Notes: generated from the sequence alone by a model not told the origin. A DNA stretch of 64,000 nt from Klenkia soli (GCF_900103975.1 NZ_FNIR01000003.1:310001-374000), one strand, 5' to 3'; counted from the first letter of the stretch, positions 7,626 to 18,350 are shown. Translations and numbers: made by a program.

Positions 7626-9017
7626 TCAGACCAGGCCCTGCGCCTCGGTGAGGGTCGCCCGCAGGATCTGCTCCATCTCGTCGAACTCCGCCTGGCCGCA
7701 GATCAGCGGCGGCGCGACCTGGACGACGACGTCCCCGCGGTCGTCGGGCCGGCAGTACAGGCCGTTGGCGAACAGCGCGCCGGGCAGGAAGCCGCGCACC
7801 AGCGCCTCGCGCTCGGCCGCGTCGAAGGTCTGCCTGGTGGCCTTGTCCTTGACCAGCTCGACGGCCCAGAAGTACCCGTCGCCGCGGACGTCGCCCACGA
7901 TCGGCAGGTCCAGCAGCTTGCGCAGCGTGGCGCCCAGGGCCTCCTCGTTGTCCAGCACGCGCTGGTTGAGACCCTCGCGCTCCATCAGGTCCAGGTTGGC
8001 CAGCGAGATCGCCGCGGACACCGGGTGGCCGCCGAAGGTGTAGCCGTGCGGGAACGCCACCCCGGGGCGGAGGAAGGGCTCGATGACCTTCTCCGAGGCG
8101 ATCATCGCCCCGATCGGCCCGTAGCCCGAGCTCATGCCCTTGGCGCAGGTGATCATGTCCGGCAGGTAGTCGAACTTCTCGCAGGCGAACATCGTCCCGT
8201 GCCGGCCGAAGGCGCAGATCACCTCGTCGGAGACCAGCAGCACGTCGTGCCGGTCGCAGATCTCCCGCACGCGCTGGAAGTAGCCGGGCGGGGCGACCAG
8301 GCACCCGCCGGAGTTCTGCACCGGCTCCAGGAACACCGCCGCGACGGTGTCGGCGCCCTCGAAGAGGATGGCCTCCTCGATCCGGTCGGCCGCCCACAGC
8401 CCGAACGCCTTCTCGTCCTCGGCGAACTCGGGGTGCCGGTAGATGTTGGTGTTGGGGGCCCGGAACCCGCCGGGGGTCAGCGGCTCGAAGTCCTTCTTCA
8501 TCGCCGGCAGGCCGGTGATGGCCAGGGCACCCTGCGTCGTCCCGTGGTAGGCCACGGCCCGGGAGATGACCTTGTGCTTGCCGGGCTTGCCCTGCAGCTT
8601 GAAGTACTGCTTGGCGGCCTTCCACGCGGTCTCCACCGCCTCGCCGCCCCCGGTGGTGAAGAAGACCCGGTTGAGGTCGCCCGGCGCCAGGTGCGCCAGC
8701 CGCTCGGCCAGCTCGGCCTGCCCCGGGGTGGTGTAGCCCCAGACCGGGAAGAAGGCCAGCTCGCCGGCCTGCTTCGCGGCCACCTCGGCGAGCTCCCGGC
8801 GCCCGTGCCCGGCCTGGACCACGAACAGCCCCGACAGCCCGTCGAGGATGCGGCGGCCCTGGTTGTCCCAGATGTGGGCACCCTCGCCGCGGGTGATGAC
8901 CGGGACCGGCACCTCGGGGTGACGGCCCTGGCGGGCGAAGTGCATCCACAGGTGGTCCGCCGCGCGCTGGGCGGTGCGGTCCGGCACGCCGGCCGGGGGG
9001 TGCTCGATCGAGGTCAC
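7626..9017 (-). CDS. class III PLP-dependent aminotransferase
   Basis: This 463-residue aminotransferase has the class III layout: an N-terminal HIWDNQGRRILDGLSGLFVV, the phosphate-binding GGGEAVETAWKAAKQY, VSDEVICAFGRHG with the cofactor-binding Asp, and the Schiff-base lysine in TCAKGMSSGYGPIGA. Relatives move the omega-amino group of beta-alanine, GABA or polyamine-derived amines to pyruvate or 2-oxoglutarate. Its neighbours are methylmalonate-semialdehyde dehydrogenase, a PucR regulator and an FAD amine oxidase, so oxidation of an omega-amino compound through a semialdehyde is likely. The exact substrate is not determinable. It starts with GTG 52 bases after mmsA. Confidence 0.92.
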   Translation of the reverse strand: MTSIEHPPAGVPDRTAQRAADHLWMHFARQGRHPEVPVPVITRGEGAHIWDNQGRRILDGLSGLFVVQAGHGRRELAEVAAKQAGELAFFPVWGYTTPGQAELAERLAHLAPGDLNRVFFTTGGGEAVETAWKAAKQYFKLQGKPGKHKVISRAVAYHGTTQGALAITGLPAMKKDFEPLTPGGFRAPNTNIYRHPEFAEDEKAFGLWAADRIEEAILFEGADTVAAVFLEPVQNSGGCLVAPPGYFQRVREICDRHDVLLVSDEVICAFGRHGTMFACEKFDYLPDMITCAKGMSSGYGPIGAMIASEKVIEPFLRPGVAFPHGYTFGGHPVSAAISLANLDLMEREGLNQRVLDNEEALGATLRKLLDLPIVGDVRGDGYFWAVELVKDKATRQTFDAAEREALVRGFLPGALFANGLYCRPDDRGDVVVQVAPPLICGQAEFDEMEQILRATLTEAQGLV

Positions 9018-9069
9018 GGTGCAGGCTCCAGGCGGGAGAGGGATCGGCGGGAGAGGGAGTGGTGGGAGG

Positions 9070-10566
<1,497 letters not shown>

Positions 10567-10658
10567 GGCCCCATCCTCGGTGGCCGGGGTGGCTGTCGAG
10601 CAGTCGATCTGTCGGAGATGTGCGGTCCGGCCCGACGATCCGTCACCCGCGCGCAGGT

Positions 10659-10680
10659 CGGTCCGCAGGGCGGCGGACCG
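10659..10680. promoter_or_regulatory. inverted repeat in mmsA-pucR divergent promoter
   Basis: A perfect 8-bp inverted repeat, CGGTCCGC and GCGGACCG, is separated by 6 bases between the divergent mmsA and PucR genes. A second CGGTCC half-site-like sequence lies around 10623-10629. Position and symmetry suggest an operator for the adjacent PucR regulator; this is not proven. Confidence 0.4.
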
Positions 10681-10744
10681 TACGCTCGGGCCGCCCCTGA
10701 CCGGCAGTCCGTCGGGCGGGACGACGACCCGCGGAGGGATGCGC

Positions 10745-12331
10745 ATGAGCGCGGTGACCGTCTCCCAGGTGCTGGCGATGGAGCCGTTGCGCGGCGCCGG
10801 GCCCACCGTCCTGGCCGGCGCGGCGGGGCTGGGTGCCGCCGTCCGGTGGGTGCACACCACCGAGCTGGTGGACATCGCCTCCCTCCTGCGCGGTGGTGAC
10901 CTCGTGCTCAGCACCGGCATCGCGCTCCCCGACGACGCGGCGGGGCTCTCGTCGTTCGCGCGGAGCCTGCACGCGAGCGAGGCGACCGGGCTGGTCATCG
11001 AGCTGGGGCGTCGGTGGTCGCGGGTGCCCGACGCCCTGGTGGTGGCCTGCGAGGAGCTGGACCTGCCGCTGGTGGCCCTGGACCGCGAGGTGCGCTTCGC
11101 GGCGGTGGCCCAGGCGGTCGGCGAGCGGATCGTCGACGAGCAGGTCGACGAGCTGCGGTCGGCCCAGCGGGTGCACGACGTGTTCACCCAGCTGGGCATG
11201 GCCGAGGCCGGCCCGGCGCAGATCCTGGAGGCCACCGCGCGGCTGGCCGGCGCGACGGTCGTCCAGGAGGACGACCGGCACGGCGTCGTGGACTACCGAC
11301 CGGGCCCCGACGGCGCCTCCGCGTTCCTGGCCGACTGGACCGTGCGGTCGCGCACCGCGGTGCTGGACGACCGCACCGGGTGGGATGCGGCGCGGGGCTG
11401 GTTGGTCACCCGGATCGGCCGACCCGAGCGCGGCTGGGGCCGGTTGGTGCTGCACTGCCCCGAGGCCCCGTCCCAGCGCGCCACCGCGATCGTGGAACGG
11501 GCGGCCGCGGCGCTGGCCCTGCACCGGCTGCACGACCGCCACCGCGACGGCCCGGTCCGGCGCGCGCACTCCGAGCTCCTGCTCGGCCTGCTGGCCGACC
11601 CGACGTCCCCGGAGCTCCTGGAGCGCTGCCAGGTGGCCGGCCTGCCCGTGGCCAAGCGCCAGTTCGTGGGTCTCGCCGTCCGGCCGGCCACGGCGCCCGA
11701 CGGCACCCGGCCGGACACCGACGAGGTGCTCGCCGCCGTCGTGCACAGCGTGCACGAGGCCCGGGTGCCGGCGCTGGTCGCGGCGGTGGACCGCGACGTC
11801 CGGGTGCTGCTCTCCCTCGCCGTCGGGTCCGACGCGGAGCGGGCCACCGACGACCTGGCCCGTCGGGTGCAGCGGCGGCAGCGCGCGGTGGTCGGCGCGG
11901 GGCGGGTGGCCACCCGGGTGGGCGAGCTGGACCGCACGCTGCACGAGTCCCGGCACGTCCTGGACTCGGTGCCGGCGGGTGCGGCCGGTGAGCACGTCCT
12001 GCGGCTGGCCGACGTGCACCTGCGGGGGCTGCTGGCGATGCTCGCCGACGACGACCGGGTGCGCATGTTCGTGCGCCGCGAGCTGACCGCGCTCCGCGAG
12101 CACGACGAGCGCGAGGGCGACGGGTTGGTCGACGTGGTCCGCGCGCTGGTGCTGCACCCGCGGAGCAGGTCGGACGCGGCCGCGAGCCTGCACCTGTCCC
12201 GCGCGACGTTCTACGACCGCCTGGCCAAGGTGCAGCGCGTGCTGCACGCCGACCTGGACGACCCCGACGTCCGGGTCTCGCTGCACGTGGCCCTGCTGGC
12301 CGAGGAGATCGCGTCGACGAGGGCGCACTGA
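10745..12331 (+). CDS. PucR-family transcriptional regulator
   Basis: This 528-residue regulator has an N-terminal PucR ligand domain (about 1-125; VSQVLAMEPLRGAGPTVLAG, LSTGIALPDD) and a C-terminal helix-turn-helix (about 465-525) with SDAAASLHLSRATFYDRLAKVQ. Family members control catabolism of purines, GABA, proline and similar nitrogen compounds, usually from a divergent position as here. Of two in-frame ATGs, the second (10745) was chosen because GCGGAGGG lies 6 bases upstream; the first is only one base from that site. Its 3' end nearly meets the convergent amine oxidase gene. Confidence 0.9.
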   Translation: MSAVTVSQVLAMEPLRGAGPTVLAGAAGLGAAVRWVHTTELVDIASLLRGGDLVLSTGIALPDDAAGLSSFARSLHASEATGLVIELGRRWSRVPDALVVACEELDLPLVALDREVRFAAVAQAVGERIVDEQVDELRSAQRVHDVFTQLGMAEAGPAQILEATARLAGATVVQEDDRHGVVDYRPGPDGASAFLADWTVRSRTAVLDDRTGWDAARGWLVTRIGRPERGWGRLVLHCPEAPSQRATAIVERAAAALALHRLHDRHRDGPVRRAHSELLLGLLADPTSPELLERCQVAGLPVAKRQFVGLAVRPATAPDGTRPDTDEVLAAVVHSVHEARVPALVAAVDRDVRVLLSLAVGSDAERATDDLARRVQRRQRAVVGAGRVATRVGELDRTLHESRHVLDSVPAGAAGEHVLRLADVHLRGLLAMLADDDRVRMFVRRELTALREHDEREGDGLVDVVRALVLHPRSRSDAAASLHLSRATFYDRLAKVQRVLHADLDDPDVRVSLHVALLAEEIASTRAH

Positions 12332-12365
12332 GCCGGCTGCCCTGCGACGTGGGTCCCGCCGGGGG

Positions 12366-13754
12366 TCAGCTGTCGAAGCCGAGGCCGAGGCGGTCCAGGG
12401 CGCGCATCCACAGGTTGCGTCGCCCGGTGGCGTCCTCCCGGTTCAGCGACCACCGGGTCAGCTGGATGCCGATCCAGGCCAGCGGCTCGGGCGGGAAGGG
12501 CAGCGGCCGGCGCCGGACCATCTCCAGCCGGGTCCGCTCGGTCGCACGACCCGAGAGCAGGTCGAGCAGCACGTCCGCGGCGAACCGGGAGGCGCCCACC
12601 CCCAGCCCGGTGAAGCCCAGGGCGTAGGCCACCCGTCCCCGCCAGGAGGAGCCGAACATCGCGGCGAACCGGGTGGAGGTGTCGATGACCCCGCCCCACC
12701 GGTGGGTGAAGCGGACACCGGCCAGCTGCGGGAAGGTCTCGTAGAACTGCTCGGCGAGCAGCCGGTGGGTGGCCCGGCGGTCCTCCAGCGCGCTGTCGAT
12801 GCGCCGCCCGAAGTGGTAGATCGCGTCGTAGCCGCCCCAGAGGACGCGGTCGTCGTCGGTGAGCCGGTAGTAGTGGAACTGGTTGCCCGAGTCGGCGATG
12901 CCCTGGCGGCCCTCCCACCCGATCGACGCCAGCTGCTCGGCGCTGAGCGGCTCGGTGGCCAGCACGTAGTCGTAGACCGGCACGGTGTGGAACCGCAGCC
13001 GGGCCAGCAGCGGGCGGAAGGCGTTGGTGGCCAGCACGACGTGGGCGGCGGTGACGGTGCCCGACGAGGTGGTCACCCGCAGCTGGCCGGACCGCCGGGT
13101 GAGGTCGGTGACCCGGGTGCCCTCGGCGATGTGCACGCCCAGGGACTCCGCTGCCCGGGCCAGCCCCCAGGCGAGGCGGGCGGGGTCGACCAGGGCCGAG
13201 CCCTCGGGGACGACCCGGCCGGCCAGGTAGGTCGGCGAATGCACGAGAGCCCGCACGGCGGCGGCGTCGAGGAACCCGGGCGTACCCGGTTCCAGCCCGG
13301 CGACCTCGTGCGGCCTGGTCGCGACCGTGAGCATGCCGGGCAGGGAGAACCCGCAGTCGATGCCGTAGCGCTGGACGGTGTCGCCGATGCCGGCCAGGTT
13401 CTCCAGCCCGAGCCGCTGCAGCTGGTCGAACTCGGCCGGCCACCGCTCGCGGCCGTTGACCTCGCCGTGGGTGAGGCTGGCCTCGCAGAACCCGCCGTTG
13501 CGACCGGTGGCGTGCTCGGCGATCCGGTCGGCCTCCAGCAGGAGCACCCGGCGACCGGGCTCGCGCTCCACGGCCCGCAGCGCCGTCCACAGCCCGGTGA
13601 ACCCTCCGCCGACGACCACCAGGTCGGTCTCGGTGTCGCCGTCCAGCGGCGGGCGCGGTGCCGGCCGCTGGTCGGTGTCCAGCCACGGCGACTGCGGCAC
13701 CGCCCGGTCGAGGTCGTCGTCGACGGTGGTGGGGCGGTGGGTCTGGTCGGTCAC
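12366..13754 (-). CDS. FAD-dependent amine oxidoreductase (DAO/PuuB type)
   Basis: This 462-residue protein has the Rossmann FAD site VVVGGGFTGLWTALRAVE with the acidic end LLLEADR, then GRNGGFCEASL, typical of gamma-glutamylputrescine oxidase and related DAO-fold enzymes, and the C-terminal FAD contact LGFTGLGVGASRFAADVLLDLL. It probably oxidises an amine or amino acid to an aldehyde or imine, feeding the aminotransferase/MmsA steps nearby. It is convergent with the PucR gene and divergent from a small cupin gene. The substrate is inferred only from context. Confidence 0.88.
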   Translation of the reverse strand: MTDQTHRPTTVDDDLDRAVPQSPWLDTDQRPAPRPPLDGDTETDLVVVGGGFTGLWTALRAVEREPGRRVLLLEADRIAEHATGRNGGFCEASLTHGEVNGRERWPAEFDQLQRLGLENLAGIGDTVQRYGIDCGFSLPGMLTVATRPHEVAGLEPGTPGFLDAAAVRALVHSPTYLAGRVVPEGSALVDPARLAWGLARAAESLGVHIAEGTRVTDLTRRSGQLRVTTSSGTVTAAHVVLATNAFRPLLARLRFHTVPVYDYVLATEPLSAEQLASIGWEGRQGIADSGNQFHYYRLTDDDRVLWGGYDAIYHFGRRIDSALEDRRATHRLLAEQFYETFPQLAGVRFTHRWGGVIDTSTRFAAMFGSSWRGRVAYALGFTGLGVGASRFAADVLLDLLSGRATERTRLEMVRRRPLPFPPEPLAWIGIQLTRWSLNREDATGRRNLWMRALDRLGLGFDS

Positions 13755-13898
13755 GGGGTCCTACCTCCTCGGGTGCCGCGGTCGTCGGCCACCCGTCCTG
13801 AGTGAACGCCACCGCGCCGGCCCTGGACCCCAGCAGATCGTCGGGAGAACGCCGGTCCGGCGACAGATCGCCCCCGGTCGGGGGTGCACCATCGGCGA

Positions 13899-14264
13899 GT
13901 GACCGACGCCAGCGACGCCCCGAGGACCACTGCCGACGCCCGCCTGCTCAGCCCGGCTGCCGCCGCCGAGCCGCTGGAGGAGCTCCCGCTGGCGGAGGGC
14001 ACCGTGCTGGCCGGCGCGCCGCGGGCCGGTCACCGCACCCTGCTCGACGACGGCACCGCCGTCGGCGTGTGGGAGCTGACCACCGGCACCGTGACCGACG
14101 TCGAGGTCGACGAGGTCTTCGTCGTCCTCGCCGGGGCGGGCTCGGTGACCTTCGCCGACGGCTCCGCGGTGCTGCTCGCCCCCGGGGTGGTGGTCCGGTT
14201 GCGGGCCGGCGACGCGACGACGTGGGTGGTCACCGAGACCGTCCGGAAGGTCTACGTCGCCTGA
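13899..14264 (+). CDS. small cupin-fold protein
   Basis: This roughly 121-residue protein has a single cupin barrel (DUF861/EutQ-like): GVWELTTGTVTDVEVDEVFVVLAGAGSV followed by LLAPGVVVRLRAGDATTWVVTETVRKVYV. Members of this family often accompany PuuB-like oxidases. GTG 13899 is used, because it begins where the sequence becomes family-like; an in-frame GTG at 13884 would add five residues. The catalytic role is not known. It lies divergent from the amine oxidase, 144 bases apart. Confidence 0.75.
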   Translation: MTDASDAPRTTADARLLSPAAAAEPLEELPLAEGTVLAGAPRAGHRTLLDDGTAVGVWELTTGTVTDVEVDEVFVVLAGAGSVTFADGSAVLLAPGVVVRLRAGDATTWVVTETVRKVYVA

Positions 14265-14403
14265 GGTGCCCGGACCGCCGGAGATCCCGGGGTCACCCGG
14301 TCGGGGGATCCCGGCCCGGTCCCGCTCAACCCGCTCCTTCCCCGCGCCAATCCGGGACCCGGATATACGGAACCGATTCGTATGCAAGTGCACAGGAGGA
14401 TCC

Positions 14404-15336
14404 GTGCCGCTCGCCCGCTCGTCCGCCCACGCCGCCTTCGCCGCCGCGTCCCGCAGCACCCTCGCCGACCTGTCCACCGGAGGGCAGTTCGACCTCTTCC
14501 TCGTCGCCCGTGCCACGGACCGCTGGTGGACGCCGCTGACCGCCGTCCGCGCCACGGACGCGCTGCCCGTGCACCTGGGGACCCACTTCCCGGTCGAGAC
14601 CACCGCGTGCCACCGGTTGCTCGTCGACCGCCGTCCGGTGGTGTCCCGGGACCTGCACCGGCACGGTGACCCCCAGGTGCGGGTGAGCTCCCGCGCCCAC
14701 CACGTCGCCGGCTACGCCGGTGCGGCCATCCGGCGGCCGGACGGACGCCTGCTGGGCACCCTCTGCGCCTTCTCGGCCAGCCGGTTCGAGGGCGACGTCG
14801 ACCCGATCGCCGCCCGGCTGCACGAGGGGGCCGACCGGCTCGCCCGTGACCTGGGGACGGCGCTGGACGTCGTCGCCGACGAGCGGCGGGCGAGCTACGA
14901 CCACGCCCTGCGCAGCTCCGACGCCGCGACCCGGCTACCCGACCGACGGGGCTGGGGGCTGATGCTCCGCGACGAGGGGGAGCGCTCGCGCGACCTGGCC
15001 CAGGACGCCGCCGTCGTCCTGGTCGACACGGGGCTGGTCCGCACCACCCGAGGCGTGCGACGGGCCGCCGACGTCGTCCGGGACGTGGTCGGCGACCTGC
15101 CGGTGAGCCGGGTCAACGGCCGGCAGTTCGGCCTGCTCCTCGCCGGGGACGACGACCTGGACCCGGGCACGACCGCCGGAGACGTGCAGGACGCGCTCCG
15201 GACCGCCGGGTACAGCGCCACGAGCGGGTGGGCGGCCCGGGAGCCGGCCGGCGGCATGGCCGACACCTGGTTGCGCGCCGAGGACGCCCTCATCGGGGTC
15301 CGCTCGCAGCCGGGTCGCTCCCGGCTCGGCGCCTGA
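14404..15336 (+). CDS. GAF-domain protein with degenerate GGDEF domain
   Basis: This 310-residue protein has an N-terminal GAF sensor (about 20-165; AGYAGAAIRRPDGRLLGTLCAF) followed by a remnant diguanylate-cyclase-like domain. The remnant starts with TRLPDRRGW, the usual GGDEF-domain entry, but has VNGRQFGLLLAG where GGDEF should be. It is therefore unlikely to make cyclic di-GMP and may sense a ligand or bind nucleotide. GTG 14404 was chosen for the AGGAGG sequence just upstream. The 139 bases before it are unusually AT-rich around GGATATACGG and probably hold the promoter. Confidence 0.75.
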   Translation: MPLARSSAHAAFAAASRSTLADLSTGGQFDLFLVARATDRWWTPLTAVRATDALPVHLGTHFPVETTACHRLLVDRRPVVSRDLHRHGDPQVRVSSRAHHVAGYAGAAIRRPDGRLLGTLCAFSASRFEGDVDPIAARLHEGADRLARDLGTALDVVADERRASYDHALRSSDAATRLPDRRGWGLMLRDEGERSRDLAQDAAVVLVDTGLVRTTRGVRRAADVVRDVVGDLPVSRVNGRQFGLLLAGDDDLDPGTTAGDVQDALRTAGYSATSGWAAREPAGGMADTWLRAEDALIGVRSQPGRSRLGA

Positions 15337-15394
15337 CCGGACCGGTGCGCGTGCCGGGCCGTGAGGTCGTCCTCGTCCCTGCTCGTCGGGTGGG

Positions 15395-16192
15395 TCACCG
15401 CAGCGCGCCGGCCTCGACCGGGGGCGGCTGGTCGCGCTTGCTGACCGCCAGGTAGGCCACCACGGCGACGATCGTGGCCAGGAACAGCACGCTGGTCAGC
15501 GTCGTGCCCAGACCGAGGCCGCCGTCCACCCGGTCCTGGGAGAACCCGTCGCCCAGCGAGGCACCCAGCGGGCGGGTGAGGACGTAGGCGATCCAGAAGG
15601 TGAGCACCGCGTTGGCCCTGAACACCAGGTGGCTGGCGGCGACGGCGCCGATGAGGGCGGCGAACAGCAGGGCCGACAGCCAGTACCCGGCACCGAGCTT
15701 CTCGGCCACGAGGTCGCCGGCGGCGGTGCCGAGGGCGAAGGTGAACAGGATGGCCAGCCAGTAGCAGGCCTCCCGGCGGCGGGTCACGACGGAGTGGATC
15801 GACAGCGTCCGCTCCGCGGCGTACCAGCCGGCGAAGGTCAGGGCCAGCGCCACGGTGAAGACCGCGGTGGTGACCTCCAGCGGCACACCCAGGTTGTCGG
15901 TGAGGTTGTCGGTGATCAGGGTGCCGACGACGCTGATCAGCACCACGGTGGCCCAGTACAGCGGCGGGACGTACCGGCGGGCGCGGAACTGGAAGCCGAG
16001 CACGACCAGGAAGACCGCGCCGACGACGACCGTGGTGCCGGTCAGCCCGAACCCCAGGGTGTCGTCCAGGTAGTCCGCGGCGGTCTCCCCGACCGTGGTG
16101 GCCAGGATCTTGATGACCCAGAACCAGAGGGTGACCTCGGGGACCTTGTTCAGCAGCGCGCGCCCCGTCGAGGGGGCCAGAGGTGTGATCAT
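15395..16192 (-). CDS. COG4705-type integral membrane protein, copy 1
   Basis: This 265-residue protein has about eight hydrophobic segments and the COG4705 features KVPEVTLWFWVIKILATTVGETAADY, IHSVVTRRREACYWLAILFTFALGTAAGDL and AYVLTRPLGASLGD. The function is unknown. It is divergent from the response regulator gene, and an 18-bp OmpR-type direct repeat lies 23 bases upstream of its ATG. A paralogue sits at 19120-19971 on the other side of the two-component system, with the same repeat upstream. Confidence 0.85.
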   Translation of the reverse strand: MITPLAPSTGRALLNKVPEVTLWFWVIKILATTVGETAADYLDDTLGFGLTGTTVVVGAVFLVVLGFQFRARRYVPPLYWATVVLISVVGTLITDNLTDNLGVPLEVTTAVFTVALALTFAGWYAAERTLSIHSVVTRRREACYWLAILFTFALGTAAGDLVAEKLGAGYWLSALLFAALIGAVAASHLVFRANAVLTFWIAYVLTRPLGASLGDGFSQDRVDGGLGLGTTLTSVLFLATIVAVVAYLAVSKRDQPPPVEAGALR

Positions 16193-16214
16193 GGCGGCAG
16201 CGTCGGACGGGGCA

Positions 16215-16232
16215 CCTGCACACGACCTGAAC
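16215..16232 (-). promoter_or_regulatory. OmpR-type direct repeat, site 1
   Basis: Minus-strand GTTCAGGTCGTGTGCAGG holds two heptamers whose starts are 11 bases apart (the second has one mismatch to GTTCAGG). It lies in the 91-base gap between COG4705 copy 1 and the response regulator, reading towards COG4705. The same element precedes dedA and COG4705 copy 2. The 11-bp spacing is what OmpR/PhoP-family dimers bind. Confidence 0.65.
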
Positions 16233-16283
16233 GCTCCGCGCCGACGGGGCAACGCAGACGGTCCGGTCACCCATGATGGGGCC

Positions 16284-16967
16284 GTGAGCGAACTGCAGCC
16301 CCGGGTCCTGGTCGTCGAGGACGACCACGGCCTGCGCGACGTGCTGGCCCGGGGCCTGCGGGAGCACGACGTCACCGTGGTCACCGCCCGGGACGGCGCG
16401 GGCGCGCTGGGCGCAGTGCGCGGCTCGGGCGCGGACGGCTTCGACGCGGTGGTGCTGGACATCGGGCTGCCCGACTCCGACGGCCGCGACGTCTGCCAGG
16501 CACTGCGCGCCGCCGGCCTCACCGCGCCCGTGCTGTTCCTGACCGCCCGGGACCAGCTGCACGACGTGCTGTCCGGGTTCGCCGCCGGTGCCGACGACTA
16601 CCTGGCCAAGCCGTTCCACCTCAGCGAGCTGCTGGCCCGGTTGCGGGTGGCCCTGCGCCGGAGCGCGGCGGCGCACCCGGTGACCACCGGGCTGGTCCTG
16701 GACCCGACCACGCATGCACTGGTCGGTCCGACCGGGAGGCAACGGCTGACCCCGACCGAGTTCCGGGTCCTCGCCGCGCTCATGGCTCGCCCGGGCGCAG
16801 TGGTCCGCCGACGGGACCTGCTGGCTGCCGGCTGGCCCGACGGCGCGCAGGTCGCCGACAACACCCTGGACCAGTACGTCGCCCGGCTGCGCCGCAAGCT
16901 CGACGCCGCCGGCGACCCGGGCCGGTCGATCGGGACCGCGCACGGCGTGGGCTACACGTTCACGTGA
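16284..16967 (+). CDS. OmpR/PhoB-family response regulator
   Basis: This 227-residue regulator has a receiver domain (1-118) with acidic pocket E12-D13-D14, phospho-acceptor Asp59 in LDIGLPD, Thr87 and Lys109, then a winged-helix effector domain (about 130-227; LTPTEFRVLAALMARPGAVVRRRDLL, NTLDQYVARLRRKLD). GTG 16284 gives a start right at the receiver fold. Its stop overlaps the kinase start as GTGA. Three nearby copies of an 11-bp-spaced direct repeat are its most likely targets (inference). Confidence 0.93.
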   Translation: MSELQPRVLVVEDDHGLRDVLARGLREHDVTVVTARDGAGALGAVRGSGADGFDAVVLDIGLPDSDGRDVCQALRAAGLTAPVLFLTARDQLHDVLSGFAAGADDYLAKPFHLSELLARLRVALRRSAAAHPVTTGLVLDPTTHALVGPTGRQRLTPTEFRVLAALMARPGAVVRRRDLLAAGWPDGAQVADNTLDQYVARLRRKLDAAGDPGRSIGTAHGVGYTFT

Positions 16968-18298
16968 GCGGGCGGTGCGCGCGCACGAGCCTGCGCACCC
17001 GGCTGTCCTGGTCGGCCACGCTGGTCGTCGCGCTGTGGGTGCTGCTGCTCGCGGTCGGCGCCAACGCGCTGCTGGCACGGGTCCTGGCCGGCCAGGCCGA
17101 CGACGTCCTGCAGGCCCGCGCCGAGGCGGTCGCGCAGACCGTGGACGTGGCCACCGACGGAACGGTGACGGTACTGGACGCCCGGGACGACCAGGCGCTG
17201 GACGTCGGCACCTGGATCATCGACGGCGCCGGCGGCATCGTGGAGCGCCCGCCCGGCAGCACCGACACGCTGGATCGCCGGGCCGTCGACCTCGCCGCCC
17301 AGGGCGCCGGCACCGTCGACGTCGACACCGGTCAGACGGTGCGGCTGCGGGCTCTGCCGCTCAGCGACGACGGACAGCAGGTGGCCGCCGTCGTGACCAG
17401 CACATCGCTGTCGCCCTACCAGCAGATCGAGCGGACCGCCCTGCTGGGCAGCATCGGGGTGGCCCTGCTGCTCGTCGTCGTCGTGCACCTGGTGCTGCGC
17501 GCCAACGTCACCCGCGCCCTCCGCCCGGTCCAGGACATGAGCACCCAGGCCGGTCGGTGGAGCGCCGACGACACCGACCGGCGGTTCGGCGACGACCCCC
17601 GCCCGGCCGAGCTCGCCGAGCTGGCCGGCACCCTCGACCAGCTCCTGGACCGCCAGGCCGCCGTCCTCCGGCACGAGCAGCGCTTCACCGAGGAGCTCTC
17701 CCACGAGCTGCGCACCCCGCTGGCCCGGGCGCAGGCCGAGATCGACCTGCTGCGCGCCCAGCCCCGCGACGCCCGCGAGCTCGCCGACGCGCACGCTGCC
17801 GTCGACCGGTCCACCCGCGCGATGGCGTCGATCCTGGAGACGATGCTGTCCGCGGCCCGCAGCTCCGAGGCCGTCAGCCCCGGTCGTGCGCGGCTGGTGG
17901 ACGCGCTAGCACCCCTGGCGGACCCGGACGCCCGCGTGCCCGTCGTCCTCACCGGCGACCCGGACCTCGTCGTCGGGGTGGACGCCGACGTCGTGGTCCG
18001 TGCGCTGGCGCCGGTGGTCGACAACGCCGTCCGGTTCGCCGCCACCCGGGTCGAGGTCCACGGCGAGGCCCGGGCCGGCCGCGTGGTCGTGACCGTGCTG
18101 GACGACGGCACCGGCCTGACCCCGCAGGTCGCCGCCCGGGTCTTCGACCCCGGTTTCCGCGGTGACCCCGCCGACGGCCACGGCGGTGCCGGGCTCGGGC
18201 TGGCGCTCACCCGGCGGCTGGCGCTCGCCGCCGGCGGGACCGTCGTCGCCGTCCCCGGCGACCACGGTCGGGTGGAGGTCACCCTGCCCCGCGGGTGA
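16964..18298 (+). CDS. sensor histidine kinase
   Basis: This 444-residue kinase has a transmembrane helix (about 16-38), an extracytoplasmic sensor of roughly 120 residues, a second helix (about 160-180), a HAMP segment, a HisKA domain with phospho-acceptor His247 in ELSHELRTPLARAQAEI, and a HATPase domain with VVDNAVRFA (N box), DDGTGLTP (G1) and GGAGLGLALTRRLA (G2). It is the partner of the response regulator immediately upstream. The sensor region has no recognisable ligand domain, so the stimulus is unknown. Confidence 0.93.
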   Translation: MSGRCARTSLRTRLSWSATLVVALWVLLLAVGANALLARVLAGQADDVLQARAEAVAQTVDVATDGTVTVLDARDDQALDVGTWIIDGAGGIVERPPGSTDTLDRRAVDLAAQGAGTVDVDTGQTVRLRALPLSDDGQQVAAVVTSTSLSPYQQIERTALLGSIGVALLLVVVVHLVLRANVTRALRPVQDMSTQAGRWSADDTDRRFGDDPRPAELAELAGTLDQLLDRQAAVLRHEQRFTEELSHELRTPLARAQAEIDLLRAQPRDARELADAHAAVDRSTRAMASILETMLSAARSSEAVSPGRARLVDALAPLADPDARVPVVLTGDPDLVVGVDADVVVRALAPVVDNAVRFAATRVEVHGEARAGRVVVTVLDDGTGLTPQVAARVFDPGFRGDPADGHGGAGLGLALTRRLALAAGGTVVAVPGDHGRVEVTLPRG

Positions 18299-18309
18299 GC
18301 CCACCCGCC

Positions 18310-18327
18310 GTTCAGGCGGTGTTCAGG
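18310..18327 (+). promoter_or_regulatory. OmpR-type direct repeat, site 2
   Basis: GTTCAGGCGGTGTTCAGG contains two perfect GTTCAGG heptamers with starts 11 bases apart. It lies between the kinase stop and the dedA ATG (18351). A GGGGAG ribosome site follows at 18343-18348. Of the three sites in this locus it is the best match to the shared pattern. Confidence 0.65.
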
Positions 18328-18350
18328 GCCCGGCGGCGACCGTGGGGAGC

